Positions 15,537 to 23,387 of a stretch of DNA of 36,026 nt are shown here, piece by piece. The notes under the pieces are model-generated. The model ran no database searches and was not told the DNA's origin. It saw only the letters and a program-made list of their open reading frames with translations. Position 1 is the stretch's first letter, and each line of letters opens with the position of its first letter. Location: positions 1 to 36,026 of the forward strand of contig JAUVYQ010000007.1 of NCBI GenBank assembly GCA_030603035.1, in the 5' to 3' direction. Origin of the DNA: Phycisphaerae bacterium. Lineage in GTDB: Bacteria; Planctomycetota; Phycisphaerae; Sedimentisphaerales; SG8-4. The position numbers and the translations under genes are program-made.

Positions 15537-17123
15537 TCAAAAGGACATACAGTCTGCGAACACGGCCTGGAATTCCGGCTCGTGGGCGATTTCGACGTAT
15601 TCAATTCTTCGGGCGAGTTTTTTAGCCGTTGTTCGGCAGTGCCGGCTCAAAAGGAGCATCTGTGCGCCGGCACTGGCTGCATTGCCGACAAAATGAATCC
15701 TTTCGGCCGGCACATCGGGCAATAGCCCTATCCGCAGCGCACTTTCCCGCCGGATGTAATTGCCAAAGGCACCTGCTAAAAAAATCTGCTGGATGTCGGC
15801 ATCGCCGATGCCGAGTTTTTGCTCCAGGAGCTTAATACCCGCCCGGATGGCGCCCTTGGCAAGCTGGACCTGCCGGATATCCTTTTGAGTCAGAAACACC
15901 GTGTCAGCATCGGCGCTGGCTGTCAGGATAAAGACCGGCTCACCGAGTTCGGCGCGTATGCGAGAGACAATAGCCACAGGTACACTATCTGCAAGCGTGC
16001 TTGCCCTGACGAACCGCCCGCTTGCGTCAACGATACCCAGCTTCAGCAGTACCGCCACGGCGTCAATCAAGCCGCTGCCGCATATCGAGCGAGGCGGGCA
16101 ATTGCCTATCACATCCAGAACTATATCATCTTCGCTTGCAACGACCGCTTCTATCGCCCCTTCAACCGCCCTGCTGCCGCAGATTATTCGTGCTCCTTCC
16201 AGTGCCGGCCCGGCGGCGCAGCTTGCCGCATACAGTTTATCGCCGGTGCCGAGTACAAGCTCGCCGTTTGTGCCGATATCGACCGCCAGTGTCATTTCTT
16301 CAGCCGAATCGATATCGACCGCTAATGCGACAGCAGTGGTATCTGAGCCGACAAAGCCGGCTATATTCTCAACGCTATGGATATTGCCGGCTGGGTTTAT
16401 TTGCAGGGCCAGCTCATTAGCAGGTATGTCTCTGGCATCAAGAGAGAACGCCTTGTACGGTGCCTGGCCGAGCTGCTTGACAGGAAATTTAAGGAAAATG
16501 TGGTTCATCGTCGTGTTGCCGATGACGGCGATTTCATATATGCTCTTTGCATCTACGCCGGCCTGTTTGCAGAGCCGGGCTATCAATTCATTTACGCAGT
16601 TTATTATTGTCTCGTGTAGTTCGGCCAATTTTGCATCGGTCTCGGCGTAGGTGATTCTGCTGATGACGTCATCGCCGTATCGGCTTTGTGGATTTAATTC
16701 CGCCTCGGTTGCCAGGCATCGGCCGTCTGTCATATCAATTAACCTGGCAACGACTGTCGTTGTGCCGATATCGATTGCCACACCGAATATTGGGCCGGCG
16801 AAATCGGGCTGCAAATATTTCTTGTATATGTCCGGCTGGATTCTGTCTTTTGTATCAATACCCTCAGCGAGGATTTTCTGCTCGAAGAACCTGGAGTTGG
16901 CCGGAATTGTTACCGTAAGGTCGCTTTGAATACGGTACTGGCAGGCCAGGACTTGCCGCCCATCCGGCTCAAGGTTCACGGCGCACTTTTCACAGATGCC
17001 CTTGCCGCCGCAGACCGTGTTTAAGATTATGCCGGCCTGGCCCGCGGCCTCCATAAGTGTCGCATCGGCGTGAATCGAAATTTGCTTACCATCGGGCTTG
17101 AAAATTATAGTGAAGTGTTTCAT
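15537..17123 (-). CDS. 2Fe-2S/ASKHA protein, RACo-like corrinoid activator
   Basis: 528 residues. The N-terminal ferredoxin-like domain has Cys38, 44, 47 and 61 (CGGKGICEKC...ACQ) for a 2Fe-2S cluster. The rest is an ASKHA-fold ATPase (DUF4445) with phosphate-binding GVAIDIGTTTVVARL and LAVDIGTNGEL, then SRAVEGAI, ICGSGLIDA and LAGAFGNYI. Characterised relatives use ATP to drive electron transfer that reactivates inactive Co(II) corrinoid proteins for methyl transfer. It is somewhat shorter than the best-known RACo proteins. No corrinoid protein or corrinoid methyltransferase is nearby, so its partner must be encoded elsewhere. Start ATG 17123 is immediately preceded by a heptamer array. Confidence 0.88.
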   Translation of the reverse strand: MKHFTIIFKPDGKQISIHADATLMEAAGQAGIILNTVCGGKGICEKCAVNLEPDGRQVLACQYRIQSDLTVTIPANSRFFEQKILAEGIDTKDRIQPDIYKKYLQPDFAGPIFGVAIDIGTTTVVARLIDMTDGRCLATEAELNPQSRYGDDVISRITYAETDAKLAELHETIINCVNELIARLCKQAGVDAKSIYEIAVIGNTTMNHIFLKFPVKQLGQAPYKAFSLDARDIPANELALQINPAGNIHSVENIAGFVGSDTTAVALAVDIDSAEEMTLAVDIGTNGELVLGTGDKLYAASCAAGPALEGARIICGSRAVEGAIEAVVASEDDIVLDVIGNCPPRSICGSGLIDAVAVLLKLGIVDASGRFVRASTLADSVPVAIVSRIRAELGEPVFILTASADADTVFLTQKDIRQVQLAKGAIRAGIKLLEQKLGIGDADIQQIFLAGAFGNYIRRESALRIGLLPDVPAERIHFVGNAASAGAQMLLLSRHCRTTAKKLARRIEYVEIAHEPEFQAVFADCMSF

Positions 17124-17126
17124 TTA

Positions 17127-17176
17127 TCGTATTACGTAGCTCTGCCACAGGTATTGCGTATATCGTATCGCGTATA
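17127..17176. repeat. Heptanucleotide array, NCGTATN type
   Basis: TCGTATT, ACGTAGC (17127-17140), a short gap, then GCGTATA, TCGTATC, GCGTATA (17156-17176). It abuts the start codon of the RACo-like gene, so it forms that gene's 5' leader. Confidence 0.75.
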
Positions 17177-17447
17177 TTTTATGCAATACTCAATACGCAG
17201 GATGTACAGCTAACAATCAGCGGATTTTATGTCGTATTTTCCAGCGGGCGCGTCTTTTTTTACTGCCCACTTTACGTCTGCGTCTTGATTTTGCCATTTA
17301 TTTCTCCACAAACAGGCCAAAAATCTTTGTTACAAAGTACTTTTAAGCCTTTGCAATATATGGTATCATAAGAAGATGTAAAAGTAAAAAGTTAAAAGGG
17401 CAAATTTTCTTGCTCTGGTTTTTACCGATTCAGATTGGGGTGCGAAA
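17177..17447. other. Divergent gap, mostly featureless
   Basis: Lies between the RACo-like gene (minus) and a small ORF (plus). 17373-17400 is a heptamer array (AAGATGT, AAAAGTA, AAAAGTT, AAAAGGG). A weak -10-like TATCAT occurs near 17363-17368. No gene is seen in the rest. Confidence 0.5.
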
Positions 17448-17738
17448 ATGATTCAGTGCAAAGATTGCGAATTTTGCGAGATTGGTCCAGACAACCAAAG
17501 GACTTTCAAATGCGACCCGTTTACCAATATCAAGGAGCCGGAGTGCATAGCCAAATGGCAGCTAATCCGCCTTGATATGCTGGTAGCCAGCTATCAGAGG
17601 ATGCTCAAGTGGTATGGGAGGTTAGCACCGCTCCAGGATAAAATTTTCAAGTATATGCAGCGAGAAATCGAGGATATTGACGAAGCTGAGCATTGGAAGG
17701 TTGACGAGGACGAGGAGGAGGAAGAAGAAGAGGGCTGA
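17448..17738 (+). CDS. Small Cys-containing protein with acidic tail
   Basis: 96 residues, no family recognised. The first 33 residues hold CKDCEFC and two more Cys (KCDP, EC), a spacing suited to a small metal site. The middle is helical with many aromatics (MLVASYQRMLKWYGRL). The last 13 residues are almost all Asp and Glu. The frame is clean, with ATG 17448 following a weak upstream site. It stands alone 112 nt before the sigma factor gene and is probably cytoplasmic. Confidence 0.7.
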   Translation: MIQCKDCEFCEIGPDNQRTFKCDPFTNIKEPECIAKWQLIRLDMLVASYQRMLKWYGRLAPLQDKIFKYMQREIEDIDEAEHWKVDEDEEEEEEEG

Positions 17739-17850
17739 GAGGCCGGGGCAAATCGGACCTTGCGGGCGAAAAAAACCGCCAGATTTTTCCTCATTTATGC
17801 AATAAATCAATTCCGGATACCGTCTTTATTTATGTAAAAAACGCTTAAAT

Positions 17851-18384
17851 ATGGTAAAGAGCGACGACTTAGCCCGGATAATAATCGGATGTAAGGCTGG
17901 TTCGGCTGAAAGTTTTTCGCAATTGGTTAATATTTACGCAAGCCGGTTTTATGGCTATTTTTACCGATTAACGGGCAACAAGGTAGTCAGTGATGACCTG
18001 CTTAGCGAGCTATTTGTCAAGTTGGTGGAGAAAATCAGTTCTTATAAGGGCGGCTCTTTTGAAAGCTGGTTGTTCAGAATAGCATCGAATATTTTTCACG
18101 ATTACTTAAGGGGCAAGCAGCGACGGAGAAAATTGCTGGAGGTCCGAAAAAGACAGCTTGAATCAAGAATAACAGAGGTAAAAAAGTCCGATAGCGAGAG
18201 AGTCGATAAATTGCAGATACAGCTTGAGAAGCTTGACACAGATACGAGAGAATTGGTAATGTTGCGTTTTTATTCACAGTTAAGTCTCAAGGAAGTAGCA
18301 AAAATTCGTTCTGAGCCGATAGGAACCACATTGTCGAAGCTGCATCGGGGGCTAAAGAGATTGCGAGAATTAATGGAGCGATAA
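17851..18384 (+). CDS. ECF-type RNA polymerase sigma factor
   Basis: 177 residues with sigma-70 region 2 (about 18-85; VSDDLLSELFVKLVEKI, FESWLFRIASNIFHDYLRG) and region 4 (about 120-175; LDTDTRELVMLRFYSQLSLKEVAKI, LSKLHRGLKRLREL). Regions 1.1 and 3 are absent, so it is an extracytoplasmic-function sigma factor. It starts a compact operon with a single-pass membrane protein (4-nt gap) and an exported coiled-coil protein (5-nt gap). That arrangement suggests the next gene restrains or transmits to the sigma factor. Confidence 0.92.
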   Translation: MVKSDDLARIIIGCKAGSAESFSQLVNIYASRFYGYFYRLTGNKVVSDDLLSELFVKLVEKISSYKGGSFESWLFRIASNIFHDYLRGKQRRRKLLEVRKRQLESRITEVKKSDSERVDKLQIQLEKLDTDTRELVMLRFYSQLSLKEVAKIRSEPIGTTLSKLHRGLKRLRELMER

Positions 18385-18388
18385 TGTT

Positions 18389-18910
18389 ATGAACGGTGAA
18401 AACGAGGAAAATCTGAAGGAGCTATTCGCGAAATTTCTCAGTGCCGAACAGGCCGAAAGGGCTGTTGAGGATGTTGAGAAGGCGGAGCAAATCCTTGGCG
18501 GGCACGCTGCGCCTGAGCCTGATGATATGCTTATAGCTGAGATAAAGGCCGAAATTGCTATGGGTCTGCTGCCCAGAAAAGCAGATGTTTTTAAGCGAAT
18601 GGTTTACAAAGCGGCCGTCGTTGCGGCAGCAGTTATCGTCATAGCCGCTATAAGCGTAAAATTGCTTGAAAAAGACGATAGTGAGCCTGGAAGAGCTACA
18701 TACGCCTCAATGATACCCGAAGCGCTCTGGGAAAGCCCCGATATTTCCGTCGACGATGTGGAGCTGGCGATTTTGACTGCTGAGATTGAACAGATTGAGG
18801 GCGAAGTGATGGCTCTGGAACTGGGCGAAAACGGCGGTAATGGCCAGGCAGACGTTGCAGAGATGGAGATGGAACTTATAGAAATCAGTAGCAATTTTTG
18901 GGAAAGGTAA
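18389..18910 (+). CDS. Single-pass membrane protein, candidate anti-sigma factor
   Basis: 173 residues. Cytoplasmic N-terminal part of about 70 residues (EENLKELFAKFLSAEQAERAVEDV), one membrane segment at about 73-92 (KAAVVAAAVIVIAAISVKLL), then an acidic outer part rich in Glu (IEQIEGEVMALELGENG). Position and topology fit an anti-sigma factor. It has no Cys at all and so lacks the HxxxCxxC zinc anti-sigma motif, and no known anti-sigma fold is recognisable. The role is inferred from context only. Confidence 0.75.
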   Translation: MNGENEENLKELFAKFLSAEQAERAVEDVEKAEQILGGHAAPEPDDMLIAEIKAEIAMGLLPRKADVFKRMVYKAAVVAAAVIVIAAISVKLLEKDDSEPGRATYASMIPEALWESPDISVDDVELAILTAEIEQIEGEVMALELGENGGNGQADVAEMEMELIEISSNFWER

Positions 18911-18915
18911 AAGGA

Positions 18916-19785
18916 ATGAAAGCAAGTTACGGAGTCATTTTAGTTCTGGCGATGGCAGCGGTCATAATACTGTCCATCCTGCCCTGCGCTGCCCAAAGGA
19001 CGGGCGAAGAGAAAAAAGAAGACATCTGGCGTGAGGACGAACCAACAGGCCCAAGAGGAGACCCAAGAGGGGGACCAAGACGAGGTCCGGGACCGGGACG
19101 AAGAAGGTTCGAATTAACAGATGAGATAATTGAGCGCGTAATGAAGGAACTGGCAAAGAGCGACCCGGCAAAGGCAAAGGAACTGGCGAAGCTGCGTGAG
19201 AAAGAGCCGGATAAGTTCAAAGCCGAGATTAGAGAAGTTATGCGTGAGCAATTCGGCGAGAGAATCAGGAAACATATGGAAGAGAGGAGGCGCAAGTGGC
19301 AGGCTGGTTTTCTTGAATGGCTGGGAAAAAATTACGCCCCGGCAGCAGAAAAACTGGCCAAACTAAAGGAGCAAGACCCGGAACTTTATATAAAGGCGTT
19401 TGACCGTGCGGTGGAAAAATATGGATATATTTACAGAGCGTGGACACAAAATCCTGAATTGGGTCGAGTTCTTAAAGAAAAGTTAGAACTTAAGCAAAAG
19501 CGAGATAGACTGCTCAGGAAAATCAGGGCTGCAAAGAGCGGGAAAGATAAGAAGAAACTAATTACACAGTTGGAAGAAGTCGTCAGCAGCAGGTTTGACT
19601 TGATGGTAAGAGAAAAGCAAATAGCGTACGAGCGGCTGCGCAAGAGACTTGAGGAGCTGAAAAAACGCGTCGGGGAAAGCCAGGCTGAGGTTGATAAGTT
19701 GATGGACGTTGAATTCAAAACCGAGAACGTAAAGAAACGAGTCGAAGAATTGATAAAGCGAACCAGAAAAATTAAGTGGGACTGA
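18916..19785 (+). CDS. Exported coiled-coil protein of ECF operon
   Basis: 289 residues from ATG 18916, preceded by AAAAGGA. An ATG six codons earlier overlaps the previous gene. A signal peptide of about 26 residues (YGVILVLAMAAVIILSILPCAAQ) is followed by a Gly/Pro/Arg-rich linker (PRGDPRGGPRRGPGPGRRR). Long, highly charged helices make up the rest (LAKLREKEPDKFKAE, RLRKRLEELKKRVGE), predicted coiled coil. It may be the extracytoplasmic sensor or target of the sigma operon. Similar helical periplasmic partners accompany envelope-stress sigma factors, but no named family is assigned. Confidence 0.8.
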   Translation: MKASYGVILVLAMAAVIILSILPCAAQRTGEEKKEDIWREDEPTGPRGDPRGGPRRGPGPGRRRFELTDEIIERVMKELAKSDPAKAKELAKLREKEPDKFKAEIREVMREQFGERIRKHMEERRRKWQAGFLEWLGKNYAPAAEKLAKLKEQDPELYIKAFDRAVEKYGYIYRAWTQNPELGRVLKEKLELKQKRDRLLRKIRAAKSGKDKKKLITQLEEVVSSRFDLMVREKQIAYERLRKRLEELKKRVGESQAEVDKLMDVEFKTENVKKRVEELIKRTRKIKWD

Positions 19786-19910
19786 TTAAAATTTACTATT
19801 GACCATTTATTATATTTCAAGGAAAAAACTTCTTACGGGCCTGCCGATTTGCGTTAGCTGGCTTTCGGCACAAAGCGCCTATAACAAAAGCGCTCGATGG
19901 CCATCCGGGG

Positions 19911-19945
19911 AAGTTTTAAGCTTAAAGTTTCAAGTTTTAAGTTAT
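19911..19945. repeat. Heptanucleotide array, AAGTTTT type
   Basis: AAGTTTT, AAGCTTA, AAGTTTC, AAGTTTT, AAGTTAT in register, in the convergent gap between the sigma operon and the rhomboid gene. Confidence 0.85.
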
Positions 19946-19978
19946 TACGGCAGATGCTTGATAAGTGCGGGGTGCTTT

Positions 19979-20836
19979 TTACAGTTCGCTTCGCATTTGC
20001 TCGTCTCTGGTGGCCTGTTTGAGTATCTTTTTTTCTTTCGACGTTAAGCTGTGGATGCCGGAGTCGTGAACCTTTTGCAAGATGCGGTCGAGTTCTAATC
20101 GCAGATTGCGCAGGGCAGCCATTTTCTTTTCCCATTGGCCTGCCCGGACTTTTAATTTCAGTTTATCACGCCAGGACTGGGAAAAAACGTAAACCGCACC
20201 GGCTACCATACCGCCCAGATGCGCCGCTTCGCCGCCGACATTGCCGGACTTGTCAGGTCGCAGTAAGGATATGATACTGATGGCCGCAAAAATTATTGCT
20301 AAAATCCTGAGTTTCATAGGAATTATGCCCAAGATATAAATCATCATATTAGGAAACAATATTGCACCTGCGGCAAGCATTCCCAGAATCGAGCCCGAAG
20401 CACCGACCAAATATGCCACGTTGAGCCAGCCGACAAGGACCAGGAAAGGATACAGCAGGCCACCTATGGCACCGCATACAAGATAAAAGGTCAGAAATTT
20501 CCTGCTCCCCCATAGACGTTCAAGCATTGGGCCGAAAAAGAACAGAATCAACATATTCCCGAAGATGTGCCATGTGCCGTCGTGCAAGAACTGGTAAGTT
20601 ACGAGCCTCCAAATCTGCAAAGACGTCAACACGGTGGCTGGGTAGACGGAAAACCAGTGAAAAAAGAAGCTCTCCAGTGGATCTATCAAGAACATGATAA
20701 CGAATACCGATACGTTGATAATCAGCAGCCACTTGACCACCGGTGTAATCCGCGGGAATGCCATCCTCATCTGCGGTGCATAGTGAGACTTAGACTGGTA
20801 ATCCGCCTGAGTGTAATCTCTATCGTAAAGGCCCAT
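19979..20836 (-). CDS. Rhomboid intramembrane serine protease
   Basis: 285 residues with six to seven hydrophobic segments. The rhomboid core is clear: HDGTWHIFGNMLILFFFGPMLE (about 88-109), catalytic Ser in VGASGSILGM (about 149) and catalytic His in AAHLGGMVAG (about 206). It cleaves membrane-embedded substrates; the target is unknown. The C-terminal 60 residues are a charged cytoplasmic tail. It follows lgt on the same strand, with a heptamer array between them. Confidence 0.93.
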   Translation of the reverse strand: MGLYDRDYTQADYQSKSHYAPQMRMAFPRITPVVKWLLIINVSVFVIMFLIDPLESFFFHWFSVYPATVLTSLQIWRLVTYQFLHDGTWHIFGNMLILFFFGPMLERLWGSRKFLTFYLVCGAIGGLLYPFLVLVGWLNVAYLVGASGSILGMLAAGAILFPNMMIYILGIIPMKLRILAIIFAAISIISLLRPDKSGNVGGEAAHLGGMVAGAVYVFSQSWRDKLKLKVRAGQWEKKMAALRNLRLELDRILQKVHDSGIHSLTSKEKKILKQATRDEQMRSEL

Positions 20837-20843
20837 ATTTTAC

Positions 20844-20871
20844 TCGTATATCGTATTGCGTATTGCGTATA
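20844..20871. repeat. Heptanucleotide array, NCGTATN type
   Basis: TCGTATA, TCGTATT, GCGTATT, GCGTATA in exact register, 8 nt upstream of the rhomboid start codon (minus strand). Confidence 0.85.
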
Positions 20872-20901
20872 AGGAATCCGCATCTTTTTATCGTCTATAC
20901 G

Positions 20902-21903
20902 TTACTTCGGTTGTTGTGTTCTCATTCTTTGAAATATTAGCATTAAGACCACGCCTAAAATGGTCATGTAAATCCCCAAATTTTGAGAGACCGTTCCGCC
21001 TTCGTAAATTGCCCACCAGGCGTGCTCAAAGGGGTTATCATCGCGGAGAAATTCTATGAAAAAGCGGGTGATGCCGTAAAGTACGAACATCAGGCCAAAT
21101 GTGCAGCCGGGTTTGGCGAAGAGTTTTTTGCCGTTTTTTGTTCCGGCGGCATTTTGCGACCTTCGCCAGAAGAGGTAGAGTATAAGACACAAAAAAGCGG
21201 CAGTTAAGGATGAATATAATTGGGTGGGGTGGACGGGTAAGCAGCGATACGGGCCTTTGTCAACCATGCTTTTTTGTTCCGGCGTTAACTGTTCATAGGG
21301 TTTTAAGACCTCGGGCCGTATGCCATTTTCATTGTTATTGTAAACGGAAAACGCAGGCGGCAATTTCAATTGAGGCAGGGAACGATTTCTTTTCGGATTC
21401 CAGTATATTTGACTTTTGTAAGCATGTGAGCCGTATGGGAAGCGGACGGCCCAGGGCAATTCCGTCGGCTTGCCAAAACAGCAGCCGTTTAGAAAGCAGC
21501 CGATTCTGCCGAAGGCCAGTGCCAGCGTCAGACCGATAGCCAAAATGTCAAGGTAGCGACGAATGGGAAGCTTATGATGCCAGAGGTAAAAGAAGATGAC
21601 AGCGATGGCCAAAATCACACCGCCTAAAAGCACCAGGCCGCCCTGCCAAATAGCAAAAATATAAAACCAATCTCTACTCTGGAACTCACCGAAATGATGT
21701 ATTACGTAAAATAGACGCGCGCCTGCCACGCCGGCTATCAAGGAGTACAGGGCTGCATTAGTAATGAGATGAGGGTCGGGTGTGATGTTGCGGCTGAGGT
21801 GTCTTATCAGGGAAATCGCCGAGAGAAAACCAATGACCATCATCAGGCCATAGCTTTTTACGGTCAAATGGATGAAAGGTATCTCGAAAAGTTCAGGATA
21901 CAT
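20902..21903 (-). CDS. lgt: Prolipoprotein diacylglyceryl transferase
   Basis: Transfers diacylglycerol from phosphatidylglycerol to the lipobox Cys of prolipoproteins, the first step of lipoprotein maturation. An inner-membrane enzyme of 333 residues with multiple hydrophobic segments and the Lgt signature around GRIGCFLNGCCFGKPTELPW. HPTQLYSSL and FIEFLRDDNPF are further family blocks. A hydrophilic insert of about 50 residues follows the signature (YKSQIYWNPKRNRSLPQLK). It serves the lipoproteins seen in this window (14108, 35034). Confidence 0.95.
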   Translation of the reverse strand: MYPELFEIPFIHLTVKSYGLMMVIGFLSAISLIRHLSRNITPDPHLITNAALYSLIAGVAGARLFYVIHHFGEFQSRDWFYIFAIWQGGLVLLGGVILAIAVIFFYLWHHKLPIRRYLDILAIGLTLALAFGRIGCFLNGCCFGKPTELPWAVRFPYGSHAYKSQIYWNPKRNRSLPQLKLPPAFSVYNNNENGIRPEVLKPYEQLTPEQKSMVDKGPYRCLPVHPTQLYSSLTAAFLCLILYLFWRRSQNAAGTKNGKKLFAKPGCTFGLMFVLYGITRFFIEFLRDDNPFEHAWWAIYEGGTVSQNLGIYMTILGVVLMLIFQRMRTQQPK

Positions 21904-21911
21904 TTGTTTAT

Positions 21912-21939
21912 AGCGTATAGCGTATAGCGTTTAGCGTAT
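21912..21939. repeat. Heptanucleotide array, AGCGTAT type
   Basis: AGCGTAT, AGCGTAT, AGCGTTT, AGCGTAT in exact register. It fills almost the whole gap between the panD stop (21943) and the lgt start (21903). Confidence 0.88.
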
Positions 21940-21942
21940 AGT

Positions 21943-22317
21943 TTAACCTTCCTGGTCTCTCGCCGAGCTTGTTTTTATTTTGTTATTTTCGTCGAGCAAG
22001 ACGACTTTCGGTTCAAGTTTCTTTGCCTCTTCGGGTGTGTAATAGCCGAAGCTAAAAACGATAATAAGGTCTTTTGGCTTGATAAGATGAGCTGCGGCGC
22101 CGAGTATTACGACCCGGCCGGAATCGGCTTCTGCGGGAACGGCGTATGTCTCCAACCTGCTGCCGTTGTCTAAATCGGCGACCAAAACAGACTCGTAAGG
22201 TAGAATACCGGCTGCTTCCATCAGTGTCAAATCTATTGCGATACTGCCGGCATAGTGCAGCTTGGTTTCCGTAACCCTTGCGCGATGCAACTTACTTTTT
22301 AATATCTTTACGAACAT
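21943..22317 (-). CDS. panD: Aspartate 1-decarboxylase
   Basis: Makes beta-alanine for pantothenate and CoA. The 124-residue proenzyme self-cleaves between Gly24 and Ser25 (LHYAGSIAID) to create the pyruvoyl cofactor. The fold-wide motifs SKLHRARVTET, EAAGILPYESV, VILGAAAHL and DLIIVFSFGYY are intact, so it should be functional. The start lies 17 nt after the hicA stop, an unusual insertion of a toxin-antitoxin pair directly upstream. A second copy of the first 23 codons exists at 22900-22969. Confidence 0.95.
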   Translation of the reverse strand: MFVKILKSKLHRARVTETKLHYAGSIAIDLTLMEAAGILPYESVLVADLDNGSRLETYAVPAEADSGRVVILGAAAHLIKPKDLIIVFSFGYYTPEEAKKLEPKVVLLDENNKIKTSSARDQEG

Positions 22318-22334
22318 AAAATATTACTCATTGT

Positions 22335-22559
22335 TTATGACAATTCTCTAAATTCGTCCACAGTTAGTCCAGCCTGGCGTATGATAGCCCTCAAAGTACC
22401 TTTTGCAATCTCTTTATGGTCTGGCACGGTTAATCTACGATGGGGAGGATTTTCGTGCCTAAGAATAATGTGGCTTCCAGTCTGATGGTCTATAAAATAG
22501 CCCACCTTTCCCAATGTCTTGCAGAGTTGCTTTCCCGACACCACTGGTAATTTGCTCAA
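22335..22559 (-). CDS. hicA: HicA-family mRNA interferase toxin
   Basis: 74 residues with the double-stranded RNA-binding-like HicA fold: LPVVSGKQLCKTLGKVGYF, the key His in QTGSHIILRH (about 29), RRLTVPDHKEIAKGTLRAII. The toxin cleaves mRNA when not bound by HicB. It starts at TTG 22559, overlapping the hicB stop by 4 nt (TTGA), so translation is coupled. The order antitoxin-toxin is one of the two known HicAB arrangements. Confidence 0.93.
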   Translation of the reverse strand: MSKLPVVSGKQLCKTLGKVGYFIDHQTGSHIILRHENPPHRRLTVPDHKEIAKGTLRAIIRQAGLTVDEFRELS

Positions 22560-22768
22560 ATCGTTACCTCAACAATCTCTTCTTCAATTGATGGGGGAAT
22601 AGGTTCATTATGTTTCTTTAAGCTCTCCAAGTACCCCTTAATGGCATCTTGAATATTCTCAAGAGCTTCCTCTCGACTTCTGCCCTGAGAAACGCATCCA
22701 GGCAAAGAAGGACATTCAGCAATAAATGCGCCGTCTTCATCCTGCTCAATCAGAATTCTGTACCGCAT
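22556..22768 (-). CDS. hicB: HicB-family antitoxin
   Basis: 70 residues with the partially degraded RNase H fold typical of HicB: MRYRILIEQDEDGAFIAECPSLPGC, QGRSREEALENIQDAIKGYL. It neutralises HicA. There is no C-terminal helix-turn-helix or ribbon-helix-helix extension, so autoregulation by this short form is uncertain. AAAGGAG precedes the ATG by about 10 nt. The pair lies between a panD/panC remnant and panD. Confidence 0.93.
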   Translation of the reverse strand: MRYRILIEQDEDGAFIAECPSLPGCVSQGRSREEALENIQDAIKGYLESLKKHNEPIPPSIEEEIVEVTI

Positions 22769-22843
22769 AATTTACCAGCTCCTTTAATTTTACTATAGCC
22801 GATTTCAGCTAATGTGGTTTGTGTTAATCACCATTATACGTTG

Positions 22844-22969
22844 TTATTTGCTCAAGTCCACCAGAATGTTGTCAATTAGTCGGGCTGGGCCGATTTGGAC
22901 GGCATAGTGCAACTTAGTATCTGTAACCGTTGTACAATGTAACTTGCTTTTTAATAGCTTTACAAACAT
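22844..22969 (-). pseudogene. panD-panC chimeric mini-ORF (41 codons)
   Basis: An intact frame joining the start of panD to the end of panC. Residues 1-23 (MFVKLLKSKLHCTTVTDTKLHYA) match PanD 1-23; residues 24-41 (VQIGPARLIDNILVDLSK) match the PanC C terminus. The junction lies in a short shared GCYG-like stretch. The panC-derived part is nearly identical to panC at DNA level and the similarity continues past the stop (ATTATAC). The panD-derived part has diverged by about a dozen bases, including loss of two Arg. It can have neither enzyme's activity. Best read as a recombination scar; expression as a peptide is not excluded. Confidence 0.85.
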
Positions 22970-22991
22970 AATTGTTGATTCGTGAATTGCT

Positions 22992-23387
22992 TTAATGTTC
23001 ACAATCTTCTAAAGTGATGATTCCTTCCCGTAGATTCACCATCAGGCGTACGCCCCGAAAGAAATCAAGACCCAACAAACCATCCACAGTAGCACTGGGA
23101 GGAAGTGTATGACAAAGTATTGGGAAATTCTCAAGAGACCTGCCTAAAACTTCGACCTTCTTAACCACAATGCGAGGTGCAAATTCTACTCCGCTACCTG
23201 TTGTTACCTGGATACGCTCTTTTGAAGAAGCCGGGTCGTAACCCAGGAGTACTGCCACGTCCCAGTTGATCATTGATGCGGTTGCACCTGTATCCAACGC
23301 CAGACGGACTATTGTATCTATGTGAAGGCCATGCAATCGAGTGGGGATAACAATTAAACCCTGGGTAGGATCAAATGTAATATTCAT
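22992..23387 (-). CDS. Retropepsin-like aspartic protease
   Basis: 131 residues with a single-domain aspartyl protease fold: catalytic LALDTGATASM (Asp32) and the downstream hydrophobic-Gly motif VDGLLGLDFF (about 98). It would need to dimerise, like viral retropepsins. No membrane segment is seen. The ATG at 23387 overlaps the stop of the 75-residue upstream gene (ATGA), so the two are translated together. Substrate unknown; the coupled partner is the obvious candidate for interaction. Confidence 0.85.
   Translation of the reverse strand: MNITFDPTQGLIVIPTRLHGLHIDTIVRLALDTGATASMINWDVAVLLGYDPASSKERIQVTTGSGVEFAPRIVVKKVEVLGRSLENFPILCHTLPPSATVDGLLGLDFFRGVRLMVNLREGIITLEDCEH

Noticed and set aside
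15389..16929. Several plus-strand frames up to 249 codons
   Set aside because: Antisense shadows of the RACo-like gene, whose motifs are clear on the minus strand.
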